DNA from: Pithys albifrons albifrons
Lineage: Eukaryota; Chordata; Aves; Passeriformes; Thamnophilidae
Assembly: GCF_047495875.1 (NCBI RefSeq)
Contig: NC_092460.1
Span: 14,188,520-14,252,519 of the forward strand
Reading direction: 5' to 3'
Length of the DNA: 64,000 bases
Position numbers and translations under genes: made by a program. The notes beneath the pieces were generated by a model. The model saw nothing but the letters and a program-made list of their open reading frames with translations, had not been told where the DNA came from and made no database searches. Positions within the stretch are counted from its first letter, which is position 1; each line of letters opens with the position of its first letter. This document shows positions 24,101 through 34,644 of the stretch, piece by piece.

Positions 24101-25543
24101 CTTTAGTTGGTTTTTAATGCTGATTTTTATTTTCCCAGAGGCAAAATGAGTTACCACTCACAACCTCCAGGATCTCAGACACCACCACCATATCTTACAG
24201 AACAAAAAATAGCAGAAATGCAGAAGGGCTTTAATTTAAAGAATCTAGAAGAAGAAAATAGCAACACTGTTCAAGGTAGGACTGTTACTGTAAAAAACTA
24301 CCATTAATAATAGAAGGATTTGGTTGAAAGGGGACATTAAAGATCATCTTATTCCAACCCCCTGCCATGGGCAGGGACACCTTCCTCTAGCCCAGGTGGT
24401 TGCTCCAGGCCCCATCCAGCCTGGCCTTGGACACTCCCAGGGATGGGGCAGCCACAGTTTCTTTGGCCAACCTGTTCCAGGGCCTCATCACTCCACAGTA
24501 AAATTTTTTTTCTAATACCTAATCTAAACCTACCCAGATAAACTTACCTGTACTCAAATCCAAGATTTTCAGCTCCTGGCAGTCTCAGAATTGTCCTTCA
24601 TTCCGCCTGCTTATGTGGGAGTGCTGTCTATGGCAGGGAGGGGCAGGGCTAGGATGTGTCCTCTCGGTGTGGGCATTACACCTGGTGCTGTCTGACATGG
24701 ACTTAACAGACACTTATTATGTTTTTTTGCCAGCTTTAAAATACCCCAGTCCAGCAAACAGCATTGTTTTCCAGTCTGCTGGTATGACAAATGGGACAAT
24801 AGAGGAAAATAAAGTAATAGAGGGAGGATCAGAGTGGAAAAACATGGGAAGAGCTGAGGAGGAGGAGGAAGAGGAAGAAGAGGAGGAAGAGGAAGAAGAA
24901 GAAGATGAGGAAGATGAGGAGGAGGAATTCACAGAAAGTGATGATGATCAGGATGATATGGAAGAAGAACATGATGTCAAAGAGGTAAATGCAAGTTTCT
25001 ACCTGTTCAGATCCTGACACCAAGTACCCAGTCAGTGTCTTGCTGTGAAGTGAGGCACTGTGGGGGCCCTGGGTGTCATCAAAAAGCCTCTCCTCGAGGT
25101 AAGGGTTGGGCTGTTTTCCTTCATTAAGGAAACAATGCTGCTCTGAGTGGGTTGCCTCAGCAGTGTGTTTCTAATCAGCTATCCAAGGGGACCTCCACAC
25201 TACCATCAGCTCTGTCAGGTTTCATTTGCACGGGGGATTTCATTAGTGATGTTTGAGTAACACACCTGACCTCTGACTTGCAGGAAAGCAAAGTTCAGGT
25301 CACCAGGAAAGCAAAGCTTGGGAAACAACAAGCAAACCCTACAAACTCAGAAGAGCAGATGGCAGGTCTGTATTAAGAACCCTGGCTTGAAGGATGATCT
25401 CCAGTACTCCAGCACCTCCATTGATTTCACTAACACACGATTTTCTCTTCACAGAAGGTGAACATTCCACTTCCCTGTCCTTCAGCCTAGATAAGCCAGC
25501 AGAGGAAGATGATGCCTATGACTTTAATACCGACTATGTGTAA
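18200..25543 (+). CDS. GNL3: GNL3 (nucleostemin), complete, 15 coding exons
   Basis: Nucleolar GTP-binding protein of the circularly permuted YlqF/MMR1 GTPase family, linked to ribosome biogenesis and stem-cell proliferation. Exons: 18200-18212, 18854-18912, 19214-19354, 19975-20088, 20258-20341, 20586-20721, 21247-21350, 21624-21759, 22037-22124, 22485-22668, 23287-23429, 24139-24275, 24734-24984, 25284-25365, 25455-25543. Total 1761 bp, 586 aa (human 549). The basic N-terminus MRRPKLRKASKR serves nucleolar targeting. A charged coiled-coil region follows (exons 3-5). GTPase motifs come in permuted order: G4 NKID across exons 6/7, G1 GFPNVGKSS in exon 9, G3-like DSPS in exon 10. The tail is strongly acidic (exon 13) and ends in [11 protein letters not shown], like the human C-terminus. 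Introns 8, 9 and 10 carry snoRNAs. Exon 8 could start 3 bases later at a second CAG. Confidence 0.96.
18217..18345 (+). repeat. G-run repeat at the start of GNL3 intron 1
   Basis: Starting five bases after the exon-1 donor, the coding strand carries many GGG/GGGG runs with short spacers (gggccgggaggggaacgggg and following, then repeats of gggaccgggaataggg). The spacing fits the G-quadruplex motif on the non-template strand. Confidence 0.75.
18425..18815. repeat. 18-bp-type minisatellite in GNL3 intron 1
   Basis: About twenty degenerate tandem units of gggatcccgatacacg. Spacing changes between 16 and 25 bp toward the right end. Open in several frames without being coding. Confidence 0.9.
21879..21947 (+). 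ncRNA. SNORD19: C/D-box snoRNA, SNORD19-like, in GNL3 intron 8
   Basis: A perfect 6-bp terminal stem (GTGAGA 21879-21884 with TCTCAC 21942-21947) encloses a C box ATGAGGA (21886-21892, one off RUGAUGA), a C' box GTGAAGA and a D box CTGA (21938-21941). The 10 bases before the D box, AGATCCAACT, are perfectly complementary to the 18S rRNA segment AGUUGGAUCU. The fifth-nucleotide rule puts the methyl on the first G of GGAUCU, which fits the known SNORD19 target (18S Gm683). Human GNL3 also hosts SNORD19 genes. Processed from the host intron. Confidence 0.8.
22345..22418 (+). ncRNA. SNORD69: C/D-box snoRNA, SNORD69-like, in GNL3 intron 9
   Basis: A perfect 9-bp terminal stem (ACACAAAGC 22345-22353 with GCTTTGTGT 22410-22418) encloses C box ATGATGA (22356-22362), D' CTGA (22376-22379), C' ATGAAGT (22384-22390) and D box CTGA (22406-22409). 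Bases 2-10 upstream of the D box (CAATCCAAC) pair with GUUGGAUUG of 28S rRNA, just before the A-loop. The fifth base points to the first G of GGAUUG; counting from Um4468/Gm4469 this is G4464, the known SNORD69 target. GNL3 is the SNORD69 host in human. Confidence 0.85.
22928..23002 (+). ncRNA. SNORD19B: C/D-box snoRNA, second SNORD19-like copy, in GNL3 intron 10
   Basis: A perfect 8-bp terminal stem (GAGTGAAA 22928-22935 with TTTCACTC 22995-23002) encloses C box ATGATGA (22937-22943), C' GTGAAGA and D box CTGA (22991-22994). The guide AGATCCAACT before the D box equals that of the intron-8 copy, so both are predicted to guide the same 18S site. The paralogue letter is uncertain. Confidence 0.85.
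23597..23949 (+). repeat. CR1 LINE, 3' fragment (copy 5)
   Basis: About 350 bp of forward CR1 3' end inside GNL3 intron 11. The tail is eroded to attctttgattc, so it looks older than copies 1 and 7. Confidence 0.88.
24308..24540 (-). repeat. CR1 LINE, 3' fragment of another subfamily (reverse)
   Basis: Reverse CR1 3' end in GNL3 intron 12 (plus-strand phrases attccaaccccctgccatgg and ggcagggacaccttcc). It is more diverged from the main CR1 set. Confidence 0.8.
24852..24935 (+). repeat. GAG/GAA codon tract coding the acidic tail of GNL3
   Basis: Imperfect trinucleotide tract in GNL3 exon 13 that codes an almost pure Glu run followed by Glu/Asp. It lies in frame within the coding exon, so copy-number change would alter protein length without a frameshift. 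Confidence 0.9.
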
Positions 25544-25770
25544 CAATCAGGTGTGAAGGCACCGTTTGGAGACTCATTAATGGCTTTCAGAACAGCCATG
25601 AAGACTCTTGTTGCAGCAGAAGCTGGAGAAATCCTGCATACTAGACCTGCTGCAAAGACTCACAATTGTTACTGTGTCAAATAATGTATATAATAGTGCA
25701 CCTCCCTTGATGCTTCCAGACCTTATACACGTCTAGGAAACTGCTTTAAGTCACAAAGTTTATCTCCTGT

Positions 25771-25776
25771 ATTAAA
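25771..25776 (+). terminator. GNL3 polyadenylation signal (ATTAAA)
   Basis: ATTAAA about 230 bp after the GNL3 stop codon. It is the first hexamer of this kind in the 3' region. Confidence 0.6.
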
Positions 25777-25974
25777 GCCTATTTAAAAAAAATCCTAATA
25801 TGCTCAGGTAGTCTGTTCACTTTGTCTTAAAATGTTTCAAAAGGATAAATGTTTTGTCTTTCATTGCAAGACAATAGTAAATGTCTAATTCTAGTCACTT
25901 TCAGGCAATTCAATTTCAAGGTAAGTTTTCATGCCTGCATAAAATTTAATTGCTTTTCCTAGAGGATTACTAAA

Positions 25975-26560
25975 ATGTCTTAGTTTGAGAGAAACCAAAA
26001 TGCTTACCAAGACCAGAGGAGAGGACTCCTCAACAACCATGTCACCCCTTATTAAATTTAAAACCCCCCCTTTAATTAGAAAATGGATATAAGAAGGATA
26101 ACTGTTCTTAACTACTAGAGATATATAGATATAACTACTCACCCAGCACGAAAAAAAAAAAACAAAAACAAAAAAACCCAAAACAAAACACACAGGAACT
26201 GTAGGTTCCTCCTGGTACAATTATATTTGCAGTGTCAGTGTTGCACCTGGGCTGGCTGCAAGGTGAATTCTCAGTCTTTTCCCAGCAAGGCAGAGATAAG
26301 GGGGAGTGTGTGACTCAGGTGGTGCAGGATGGAGCCTTTTCCATGGGGGAAGAGCAGACTTTCTCCTTGTCCTTTGTTCAAAAGAAGGAAACGCTGGGAG
26401 TTAGGAGTGGTGGCAATTCCCAGAAATCTTGCAGTCGAAGTTGGTCCCCAGGAAAAGGTCTGCAGTGTGTCCTGAAGCAGCTGTGACCCTCCTCTCTCCA
26501 TCTCTCTTTCCCTCTCTCTCCCTCTTTCTCTCTCCCCTCCCCGAGTGTATTTTGGCAAAA
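25975..26560. mobile_element. Diverged endogenous-retrovirus-type solo LTR, probable
   Basis: Begins tgtcttagtttgagag and contains a taactgttcttaactactag block, an A-rich stretch (26149-26190) and a CT-rich stretch (26498-26540), an order known from songbird ERV LTRs. No internal retroviral genes are present. Both ends are uncertain. It lies between the converging 3' ends of GNL3 and GLT8D1. Confidence 0.45.
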
Positions 26561-27167
26561 CTTGTAGAACTTTATTATGTAAAGGGTGGCTAAAAAATGC
26601 TCCTTATTTCAGCTAAACATAAGGTACTTTAGGGACTACTTTCCATTCTGAACCTTCACTGGGAAAGGTAACTGAGATTACTTTAGCAGTCCTCCTTCAC
26701 TGGGGAACAAGGTGCTTGTTACAGTGCTCTTGGACAGAAGTTATTTCCTGGTGACACCTGTCCTACCAGGCCAACAACTTGTAAATGTAAAGCATTTGTT
26801 TTGCCCTGTGCAGTCAGAATGTGTTCCTGTGCTCAGCCTGTACAACTAAACCCACAGTCAGGGTTCTGAAGGAGCCCTTATCCTCTGCTGCCCTGTATCT
26901 CCAGCCATGCAGCACTCAGCTGTCCTTGCATGAACACAAAGCCTTTTGCCTCAACATCCTACACAGAGAACTGTTCACAAGCAGCATCACTTCAGTTCTA
27001 ACCTCTATTAAATGGAATAGCTGGCACAGTAGCTGCTGGGATGTATCAGCTAATAATAACTCCTACTCAAACTTCCCACTCCAACTATAAAAAACCAATC
27101 CAAAACAATTTGCCTGAAGCACAGACAGCCATTTACCCAAGGCTTGAGTCCACATGTTACCATTAGC
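26561..27167. other. Intergenic sequence between GNL3 and GLT8D1
   Basis: No exon, RNA gene or clear transposon was recognised. Short open frames here have no recognisable protein features. Confidence 0.5.
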
Positions 27168-27173
27168 TTTATT
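27168..27173 (-). terminator. GLT8D1 polyadenylation signal (AATAAA)
   Basis: AATAAA on the minus strand about 630 bp beyond the GLT8D1 stop, a plausible 3' UTR end. Other signals are not excluded. Confidence 0.5.
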
Positions 27174-27798
27174 TTTGAACAAAGCTTCATCCACCACTTT
27201 ACAAAAAATGTTTTAGTGTTCACTGGCAGTTAAAGCCACTTTGCATAGTGAAATAATACTTGAAAAATTAATCTCTCAAAAAAGATTCGATTTTGCAGAA
27301 GTCTGCAAGAAAAACACTGAAATAATTGGGAGATTTCATGCATGAAAGGGTTGATGAGGGAACTATTTCACAGAATAACAAACAACAAACCCACAACACA
27401 ACCCAGGCAACTCTTAATTACAGTACCTTGATGTGCAAGATTTGTGTGGTGCAAGCACCAACTGAATTTGTATCATGCTCTTAGAAACTTTGTTTCTGTA
27501 ACTGACAAAACCTTCCTCTGCTAGAAAACTTGCAGTAAAGAGCAGAAGACACAACTGAAATTATCTAAACCAAAGTGCCCATTCACAGAGATCCTCCCGT
27601 GCTGGGGTAGCATCTTCTGTCACACAGGTGACCTGAGCCTCCTTTGGACCTGTGCTCTTCAGAACTGCACCTGAGAAGTTCATCACCTCATGCTCCAGAA
27701 GGCAAGGACAGCTCTGTAATACAAGTTGGCTAAAAAAAATTGTTCTGCTTGGCTCCAAAAGGTTCCTGAGAAAACACCATCAGTTATTCAGGTTGACT

Positions 27799-30700
27799 CT
27801 ACTTTGCTTCATAGGCTTCTGAGTGTCTGCGGATGAGGCTGAACTTGCCCGTAGGGTCAGGGACAAACCACTTCTCCCAAACTTCTGCATAGGAAGCTGT
27901 TCTTCCCCATGGTTTGAAATGTCCATTCCAGTGGAGCAGCTTGGCAGCTTTCACAAACTGAGGAGAGTACCTTTTTCCAGCACTAGAACCTTTCATTGAA
28001 AAAGAATTGTTAGTGCCTGAAATAAAGGCAGCAGAAACACCAACGTGCAAAATGCTAACTTCAAAACACAGGATTTAAAAAAGGAAATCTTTATCATTTA
28101 TGGAGAAAGGAGGTGATATGGGAGGCAGGAATAAGGGCATAGTGACAATCAGCTACAACTGAATGCCGCTTTAATCGCATATTTTAATACACTGCCTTAA
28201 CTTCCAAGTTCTTAGACACTCAGATGTATTCAGCAGCCTGTGTATTGTTCATCAGAAACAAAACCTAGAAAAGCTTTCCCAGCACTGGGGTTTCATCAGC
28301 ATCAGAACAGACATGAATGTCTGTTCCAGCCTTGGAAGAAACACCTCAAATCACCTCAGATACAAAATATATATGGAAAATGAGAAGTGCTCTGTAAGTC
28401 AATTCAAAAACTACTCCCTGGTAGTTGAAAAAAAGACCATGAAGGCTCAGGCCCACAAGCCCAAAGCTGTGCTTCTTAAATAACAAGGAACAGAACAGGG
28501 GAATAAAAAGATCTGTTTGCTGTATCACCAACAGGCCTGGAAACCCACACTGGGACAGCAGCACCACAGGTGCCTCCTACATACCGAGATGTCGGACGTT
28601 CCACATGGGATCAATACTGGAATGTTGCTTGTAAAACACAATCAGCAGTGGAGGTGTCGTGATGCTGCCAGCCAGAGTCTTACTGTAAAGTTCCTCTCTG
28701 GAAGGGAAGATGAGAGGGAGTTTGAAAAGGATGCTGGTGTGGCCCTAAGTCAGCTGATTCCTGTGACAGGAACCCCCAGATACACACAGAGCCCTTCACC
28801 CAACAGGTAAATGCCACCAGCACAGCCCCAGCCCTGGCTGTCACCCCAGCCTGGGGGTACTCACACCACATTAAGTGCCATCCACTTCTCCAGCTGCTTG
28901 GTGATGTTCTGTAATTTCCACTCGGTCAAATTGGCAATGAAAACCCCTGGATTGAAAGAGCAGGTGTTGGCTTTCATGGCAAGCTTTCGGATGGTTTCTT
29001 TTTTGTAATCTAGAAATCCAATGTAATTATACTGGGGAAAAAAATAGAGAGTAGAAATTAGCTTAAGATATGGTGAAATTCCTATTTAAAGAAAAATTCT
29101 GCACAACTCACAACAGACAGGCATAAGCTGAAGTTGTTAAGGCAATTATCCCTTCCTTTAAAATGAGAAAAAGAAAGCTTAAGAGGCGTAACATTTTAAA
29201 AATATGATTATATAGACTACGTATTTTAAGGAATGTTGCATGGTCTTCATAATACCCTATTAATTATATGGTACCAGGCTCAGAAAAAGTACTTTTTATA
29301 CATTCACAAATGAAAAATTCTCTCTCTGATGTACTAACACCTCCTGCTGTTCCATGCTGGGAATTGCCCTCATTGTAAAGCACAGCAAAAATTCAAAGTG
29401 CTTTTAATGTGGCTGAACAGAACCTGCAGGTGCCATTTGTAACAAAAACATCAGTATAAATTGGTTTGGGCAGGGACAGTCACACCTGTAGGTTCACAGC
29501 ATTTAGAACATTTCCAAATGCCTGGGATCTGTGGCATTGTTAGCACAGAATCAGAATAAAGCTGACCTGATTGCCTGCCCCACGGACAGCAACTTTGCTG
29601 CTGGTTGAGTCACAGTCATCTGAAAATGCAGCTGCATGTCCAGGTTTCAGTGGAGTGTTGTAAAGTTCAAGAATATCATCTGAAAAATGGAGAAAAGCAC
29701 AGAAAATTCAAAAGCAATCCTTATTACGTGCCCAGCTATGCTTTGTTCAGGCCATTGCTACAGCAGATAAAACCATTCAGTTTAACCCAACCCACTCCTA
29801 TTTACAAAGTTTTTACATCTTTCCTTGAAGTGTTTGGGTTCTGTGAGAGAGGGGACACTGCCCTTAGCACAAGGACAGTGGCAGCAGACAAAGGTCCATA
29901 CCTTGCACTATGACATCATCATCCACATAGATGACCTTCTCTGCATGAGGTACCAAGCTGGGCAAGTAGAATCTTGCAAAGGTTAACTAAGAAAAGGAAA
30001 GCAAGATAAGGGAAGAATGAAACAAAAAATTGTCCAAATAAATGTGAAATGTACTGATTCTTCTGGCACTTATCTATGTCACTAATGTACAAGACAACTT
30101 CTATTAACAAAGTAAAATAGGCAGCAGTATCCTACAAGTAATTTAAAATAAACAGGTTCCATCAATTCCTGGTGTCCTATGAATTTATGTATGGATAAAC
30201 TAACTTTAAAATTTATCTGTATTAGAATTTATTTCTCCACATATATCTGTAGTATCTCCAAGGTGCTGGCATGCTTGACAGGCTGTGTTTCACTGTAGCT
30301 AGCAGCAAAAAATGATACTAAGCATGCCTGTGCATTCAAATCCATCTCTCACTAGCTGGAAATGTATTTGTACTGAAATGTAGGAATTTGATTGTAAAAG
30401 GTTCCTTCTATGCTGAGAGATTTGGGTTTGATCTCTAGTTGAGTTAAAAGCCAACATCAAAATTTATTGCTATTAACTAAAATTGCAAAGAGTAATCAAG
30501 AGCATCCTCACTGGTTTGAAGGTGTCTGCCTTTTGAGGATCCACTTGTACTTTCCCTTCTAAGACACGAGGGTCAAAATCCAAAATTCGGTATCTGATAT
30601 TTTTCAGAGCAGTGCCACTTAGCCACAGCCTGCAAACAGGGGAAAGACACAGATCTTGTTAATGAGACAAAATCAAATCAAAAGCCAGAGATCTGACTGA

Positions 30701-32392
30701 CAGTGACACAGATCCTGAAGGGCCCACTCACTTCCCTACCCACAAACACACATCTGGGATGTGATCTGTGCCTGGTGCTGTCCTGTGTGGCTGCAGGGAC
30801 AGGCAGCACACCTGGGACACGTGAAAGGTACAAGGTTGCTGCTTATTTTATTAGAAATACACAGTCCTGTATCACAGTTCCTTCACTAAAACCATCAGTG
30901 TGGACAGAGGTGGGTAAAAATAAAAGGATCAAAGAACAATCTACAAAAACAGAGAAACTTGACTGCCAGCATTTGAATGACTTGATGAAATGCAGAAGTA
31001 ACTTTTACAACCCTTCCTCCAACGAACTCCAACCCCACTGGTTGGATATAATCCCACTGGAAAAGGTGGCTGTTTTCCTTCTCTGATACTCTGCCAGAAG
31101 GGAATGGCTGTAGGACTCCCCACAGCAGCCTTGCCAAAAGCTACAATAAGGAGCAGCACGGAAGAATGCCAGGCAGAGGAGTGCAGCTCTAGGGAAAGGC
31201 AGCTCTCTTCTCAGAAATATGATAGAATCATAGAATCAATTGGGTTGGAAAAGCCCTCCGAGATCATCAAGTCCAACCCTTGGTCCAACTCCAGTCCCTT
31301 TACCAGATCATGGCACTCAGTGCCACGGCCAATCTCAGTTTCAAAACCTCCAGGGATGGGGAATCCACTCCCTCTCTGGGCAGCCCATTCCAATGCCTGA
31401 TTATTCTCTCTGAAAAGAACTTTTTTCTGCTCTCCAACTTCAATTTCCCCTGGCAGAGCTTGAGCCCGTGCCCCCTTGTCCTATTGCTGAGTGCCTGGGA
31501 TAGTTTACAATATTGTGGGCATCCAATGAAAAGACAATTATTACCTCAAGTGATCCACTGTATCATTCAAAGTAACAATATGGAAAACCACGTTGGATCT
31601 GGTGTGATGGTAAATGCTGTTCATGGCTGCGATTGCCCCCCCAAGCCTCTCATCTGATGCTGCAATGACCACAGAGATCTCCTGATCATTCCTCTCATCC
31701 ACCAACCTCTGGGGAGCTGCAGGAATGAAATCTATGGGCTGAAGTCCTAAGGGACCTGAATCTGTGGAGTACAAATGGCATCACATGCTTATTTTTATTA
31801 TTATATGCTATTATTACCACACTAAAATTCCCAACACCTTCAATTATTTCTGCTATGCAGGCACTTGGATGTCTCAGCTGAGCTGGGGATTACAGCCTGT
31901 CAATATCAAACATTTAAAACAGAGCAGCTGCTTCTGAGAATCTGAGATGTTAATGAATAGAAGAACATCACATTTACAAAAAACTACACACATTTAGCCT
32001 CAAATATAGCACAAGGAACTACAATGAGGCTGAGCTACAGTAGGTCCCTTTTCCACACCTACAACCTCACTGATTCACCCTTCCTTCCCATTTACCCAAA
32101 CCACCTGGTGGGTTCTCTCTGGTCAGAGCATGTAATTTCCCTTCAATCTTAAACTTAAAATAAACCCCCACATACCTGACAATTCCCGTTTCAAGAAGTC
32201 ACTGAGGCTTAGGAAGTTATGATGAAGAACTAGCAAAAATATGACAACAGCCACAATAAGGATGGAAATGTTCACTGAAAATTTAGAAGAAAATAAGTTC
32301 ATCAGTATAAGCAGAGAAAAAGAAACTCAGAGACAAAAAATACTTTAAAAAATTAGACACACACATATGCACATACCTTTCCTTAATGTCAT
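27799..32392 (-). CDS. GLT8D1: GLT8D1 (glycosyltransferase 8 domain-containing 1), complete coding region
   Basis: Type II membrane glycosyltransferase of family GT8, Golgi-type. Exons in transcript order: 32392-32377, 32274-32176, 31761-31545, 30629-30512, 29986-29902, 29679-29567, 29031-28865, 28697-28585, 27989-27799; 1119 bp, 372 aa (human 371). The start MTLRK is followed by a signal-anchor helix (ILIVAVVIFLLVL) in exon 2. The nucleotide-sugar domain begins at VVIAASDERLGGAIAA; the metal-binding DxD motif is in VDDDVIVQ at the exon 5/6 border; the C-terminus contains HWNGHFKPWG and PDPTGKFSLIRR. Exon 7 uses the gtgagt donor at 28864; the gtgtga two bases upstream would break the frame. 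The ATG exon has an acceptor at 32426, so a non-coding first exon lies upstream, probably in the 34-kb CpG island. A 611-bp part (30528-31138) is duplicated near NEK4. Confidence 0.96.
30528..31138 (-). repeat. Source copy of a 611-bp duplicated segment (GLT8D1 exon 4 plus intron 3)
   Basis: Matches 51127-51737 over its full length with about six substitutions and no indel seen. It includes 102 of the 118 bases of exon 4 and its splice acceptor. Taken as the source because only here is the exon complete and joined to the gene. Confidence 0.9.
31223..31500 (-). repeat. CR1 LINE, 3' fragment (copy 6)
   Basis: About 280 bp of reverse CR1 3' end in GLT8D1 intron 3, ending only about 45 bp from exon 3. 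Its right edge cuts off inside the cagcaatagg region. Confidence 0.9.
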
Positions 32393-32609
32393 TTTCCTAT
32401 TATTTTATTTGTTAGCATAGGGTTCCTGAAAACCTGCAAGAAAAAAACATAGCAGTCATTTCCTTGTGTGTATGCCTACACACACTATCCCCAGAAGTGT
32501 CAAAACAGTTTCGGTATCAAATGCAGTGAATGTTTCCTCCTCTCAAAGAGAGAAAACTCTATGTCACCTTTTAATAAGTGGCCAGGGTATTAGTAAGTAC
32601 TTAACTACA

Positions 32610-33040
32610 ACCACAGAATCACAGAATGGTCTGGGTTAGACAAGGCCTTCAGGATCACCTGATTCCAACCCACTGCCATGGGCATGGACACATCCACAGC
32701 TTCTCTGGGCAACCTGTGCTGATGCCTCACCACCCTCACAGGGAGGAATTTCTTCCTAATGTCCCATCTAACCCTGCCCTCTCTGTCAGTGCAATGCCAT
32801 TCCCTGTTCTCCTATCCCTCCAGGCCCTTGTCCAAAGTCCCTTTCCAGCTCTCCTGGAGCCCCTTTAGGCACTGGAAGGGGTTTCCAGGTCTCCCCAGAG
32901 CCTTCTCTTCTCCAGGCTGAACACCCCAAGCTCTCTCAGCCTGTCCCCAGGGCAGAGGGGCTCCAGCCTTCATGGCATCTTTATGGCCCTGCTCTGGACC
33001 TCCTCAAACAGCTCCACATCCTTCTTGTTTTGGAGACACC
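32610..33040 (-). repeat. CR1 LINE, 3' fragment (reverse, older subfamily)
   Basis: About 430 bp of reverse CR1 3' end in the 5' intron of GLT8D1 (plus-strand phrases cacagaatcacagaatgg and ggaatttcttcctaatg). Confidence 0.88.
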
Positions 33041-33164
33041 CCCCCTTTGTCACCTCTCTGAAGAAAAACTTGGAGAAAAAAAGAATATGGATCTTGCCAC
33101 TTTACTTCATTGACAGAAAAAAAAATGCCAAACCTCTTCCGCCAGTCAAAAGTGGTCTGCCTGC

Positions 33165-33482
33165 CCAGCACACATAGACACCAAGGGCTGTGCCTGCCCA
33201 GCACACACACACCAAGGGCTGTGCCTGCCCAGCACACACACACCGAGGGCTGTGCCTGCCCAGCACACACACACCGAGGGCTGTGCCTGCCCAGCACACA
33301 CACACCAGGGGCTGTGCCTGCCCAGCACACACACACCGAGGGCTGTGCCTGCCCAGCACACACACACCGAGGGCTGTGCCTGCCCAGCACACATACACCG
33401 AGGGCTGTGCCTGCCCAGCACACACACACCGAGGGCTGTGCCTGCCCAGCACACACACCGAGGGCTGTGCCTGCCCAGCACC
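33165..33482. repeat. 31-bp minisatellite upstream of GLT8D1
   Basis: About ten near-perfect units of ccgagggctgtgcctgccca followed by gcacacacaca, with small changes in the CA run. A 31-bp unit shifts the frame each copy and contains no stop, so all frames are open; these are not genes. Confidence 0.95.
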
Positions 33483-33544
33483 AGCGCCACGTCTCGCTCC
33501 CAGACGGGCACTTGGCAATTCCCAGCGCAGACAGAGCCTGTGCC

Positions 33545-33912
33545 TGTGAGGGCGGCTGAGGAGCTGGGGGTCTCAGCCTGAAGAGGAGGAGGCTCAGGGG
33601 GGACCTTCTCGGTCTCCACAGCTCCCTGACAGGAGAGAGGAGCCGGGGGGGTCGGGCTCGGCTCCCAGACAACCAGTGAGAGGACAAGTGGGCACAGTCT
33701 CAAGCTATACCAGGAGAGTTTAGTCTGAACATTAGGGAGAAATTCTTTACAGAGAGAGTGATCAGCCATTGAATGGGCTGCGCAGGGAGGTGGTGGAGTC
33801 ACCGTCCCTGCGGGTGTTTAAGCAGAGCCTGTATGTGGCACTTGGTCAAGCAGACAAGGCTGGACTCGGTGATCTCAGAGGGCTTTTCCAACCTATTCCC
33901 TTCTGCGACTGA
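33545..33912 (+). repeat. CR1 LINE, 3' fragment (forward)
   Basis: About 370 bp of forward CR1 3' end directly after the 31-bp minisatellite and before the GLT8D1/SPCS1 CpG island (phrases gagaaattctttacagagag, ggactcggtgatctcagagg). Confidence 0.85.
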
Positions 33913-33999
33913 CACGCGGCGGCCGGGCCGGAGGCAGCGACAGAGCGGCTGCTTCGAGGGGCCGGTCACCGCCCGCGGCAAAACACACGCAGCACCGGG

Positions 34000-34142
34000 C
34001 CCGCGGTCCCCGCCCCGCTCCCTCAGTGCTCCCCCAGCCCCGCGGTCCCCGCCCCGCTCCCTCAGTGCTCCCCCAGCCCCGCGGTCCCCGCCCCGCTCCC
34101 TCAGTGCTCCCCCAGCCCCGCGGTCCCCGCCCCGCTCCTTCA
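34000..34142. repeat. 39-bp GC-rich tandem repeat, about 4 units
   Basis: Four near-identical 39-bp units. Frame-neutral (13 codons), so it produces repetitive spurious open frames on both strands. Confidence 0.9.
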
Positions 34143-34349
34143 GCGCTGTTGCAGCCCTGCTCCCGCCCCGCTCCCCCGGGCCCGGCCCTCCCTGCCGGCC
34201 CGCCCGCACCCGCCGGGCCGCACCGCGCGAGGGGATCCGCGGCTCGGGCCGGCCTCGCGCGCTGCGCACCTGCCGCTGAAGGTGCCTCCGGGGCGAGGAC
34301 GGGGAGCGGGCACGGACCAGCCCGGCGGCGGCGGCGGCGATGGCTGAGG

Positions 34350-34447
34350 CGGGACGCGGCGGTTCCCGGGGCGGGACGCGGCGGTTCCCGGGGCGGGACG
34401 CGGCGGTTCCCGGGGCGGGACGCGGCGGTTCCCGGGGCGGGACGCGG
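34350..34447. repeat. 22-bp GC-rich tandem repeat, 4 units
   Basis: Four near-perfect copies of a 22-bp unit containing gcggttcccggggcggga, inside the shared promoter, roughly 200-300 bp before the SPCS1 start codon. Confidence 0.92.
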
Positions 34448-34644
34448 CGCTCGGGGCGGGGCGGCCGCGGGTGTTTCCGGCCAGCTCACAACACCTTCCG
34501 CCGCGCGGAGCGCCGGGACCGCAGCGGTGCCCTGGGAGCCGCCCCGCAGGCACCGCATCCCGCCCGGCTGAGCGGCCGAGCTGAGCAGGAGCAGCGGAAG
34601 CAGTAGCAGGAGGAGGACGCCGCGGCCGCGGAGGCGCCACCACC

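Larger units (their letters stand above)
33915..34644. promoter_or_regulatory. CpG-island promoter shared by GLT8D1 (-) and SPCS1 (+)
   Basis: GC- and CpG-dense segment ending at the SPCS1 ATG (34645) and lying upstream of GLT8D1. No TATA box. It contains two GC-rich tandem repeats: about four 39-bp units at 34000-34140 (gcggtccccgccccgctccc core) and four 22-bp units at 34350-34447 (gggacgcggcggttcccggg core). The exact start sites are not visible. Confidence 0.7.

Noticed and set aside
28867..28868. GLT8D1 exon 7 donor at gtgtga directly after AATGTG
   Set aside because: The frame would break into a stop in exon 8; using gtgagt two bases further restores the known protein sequence.
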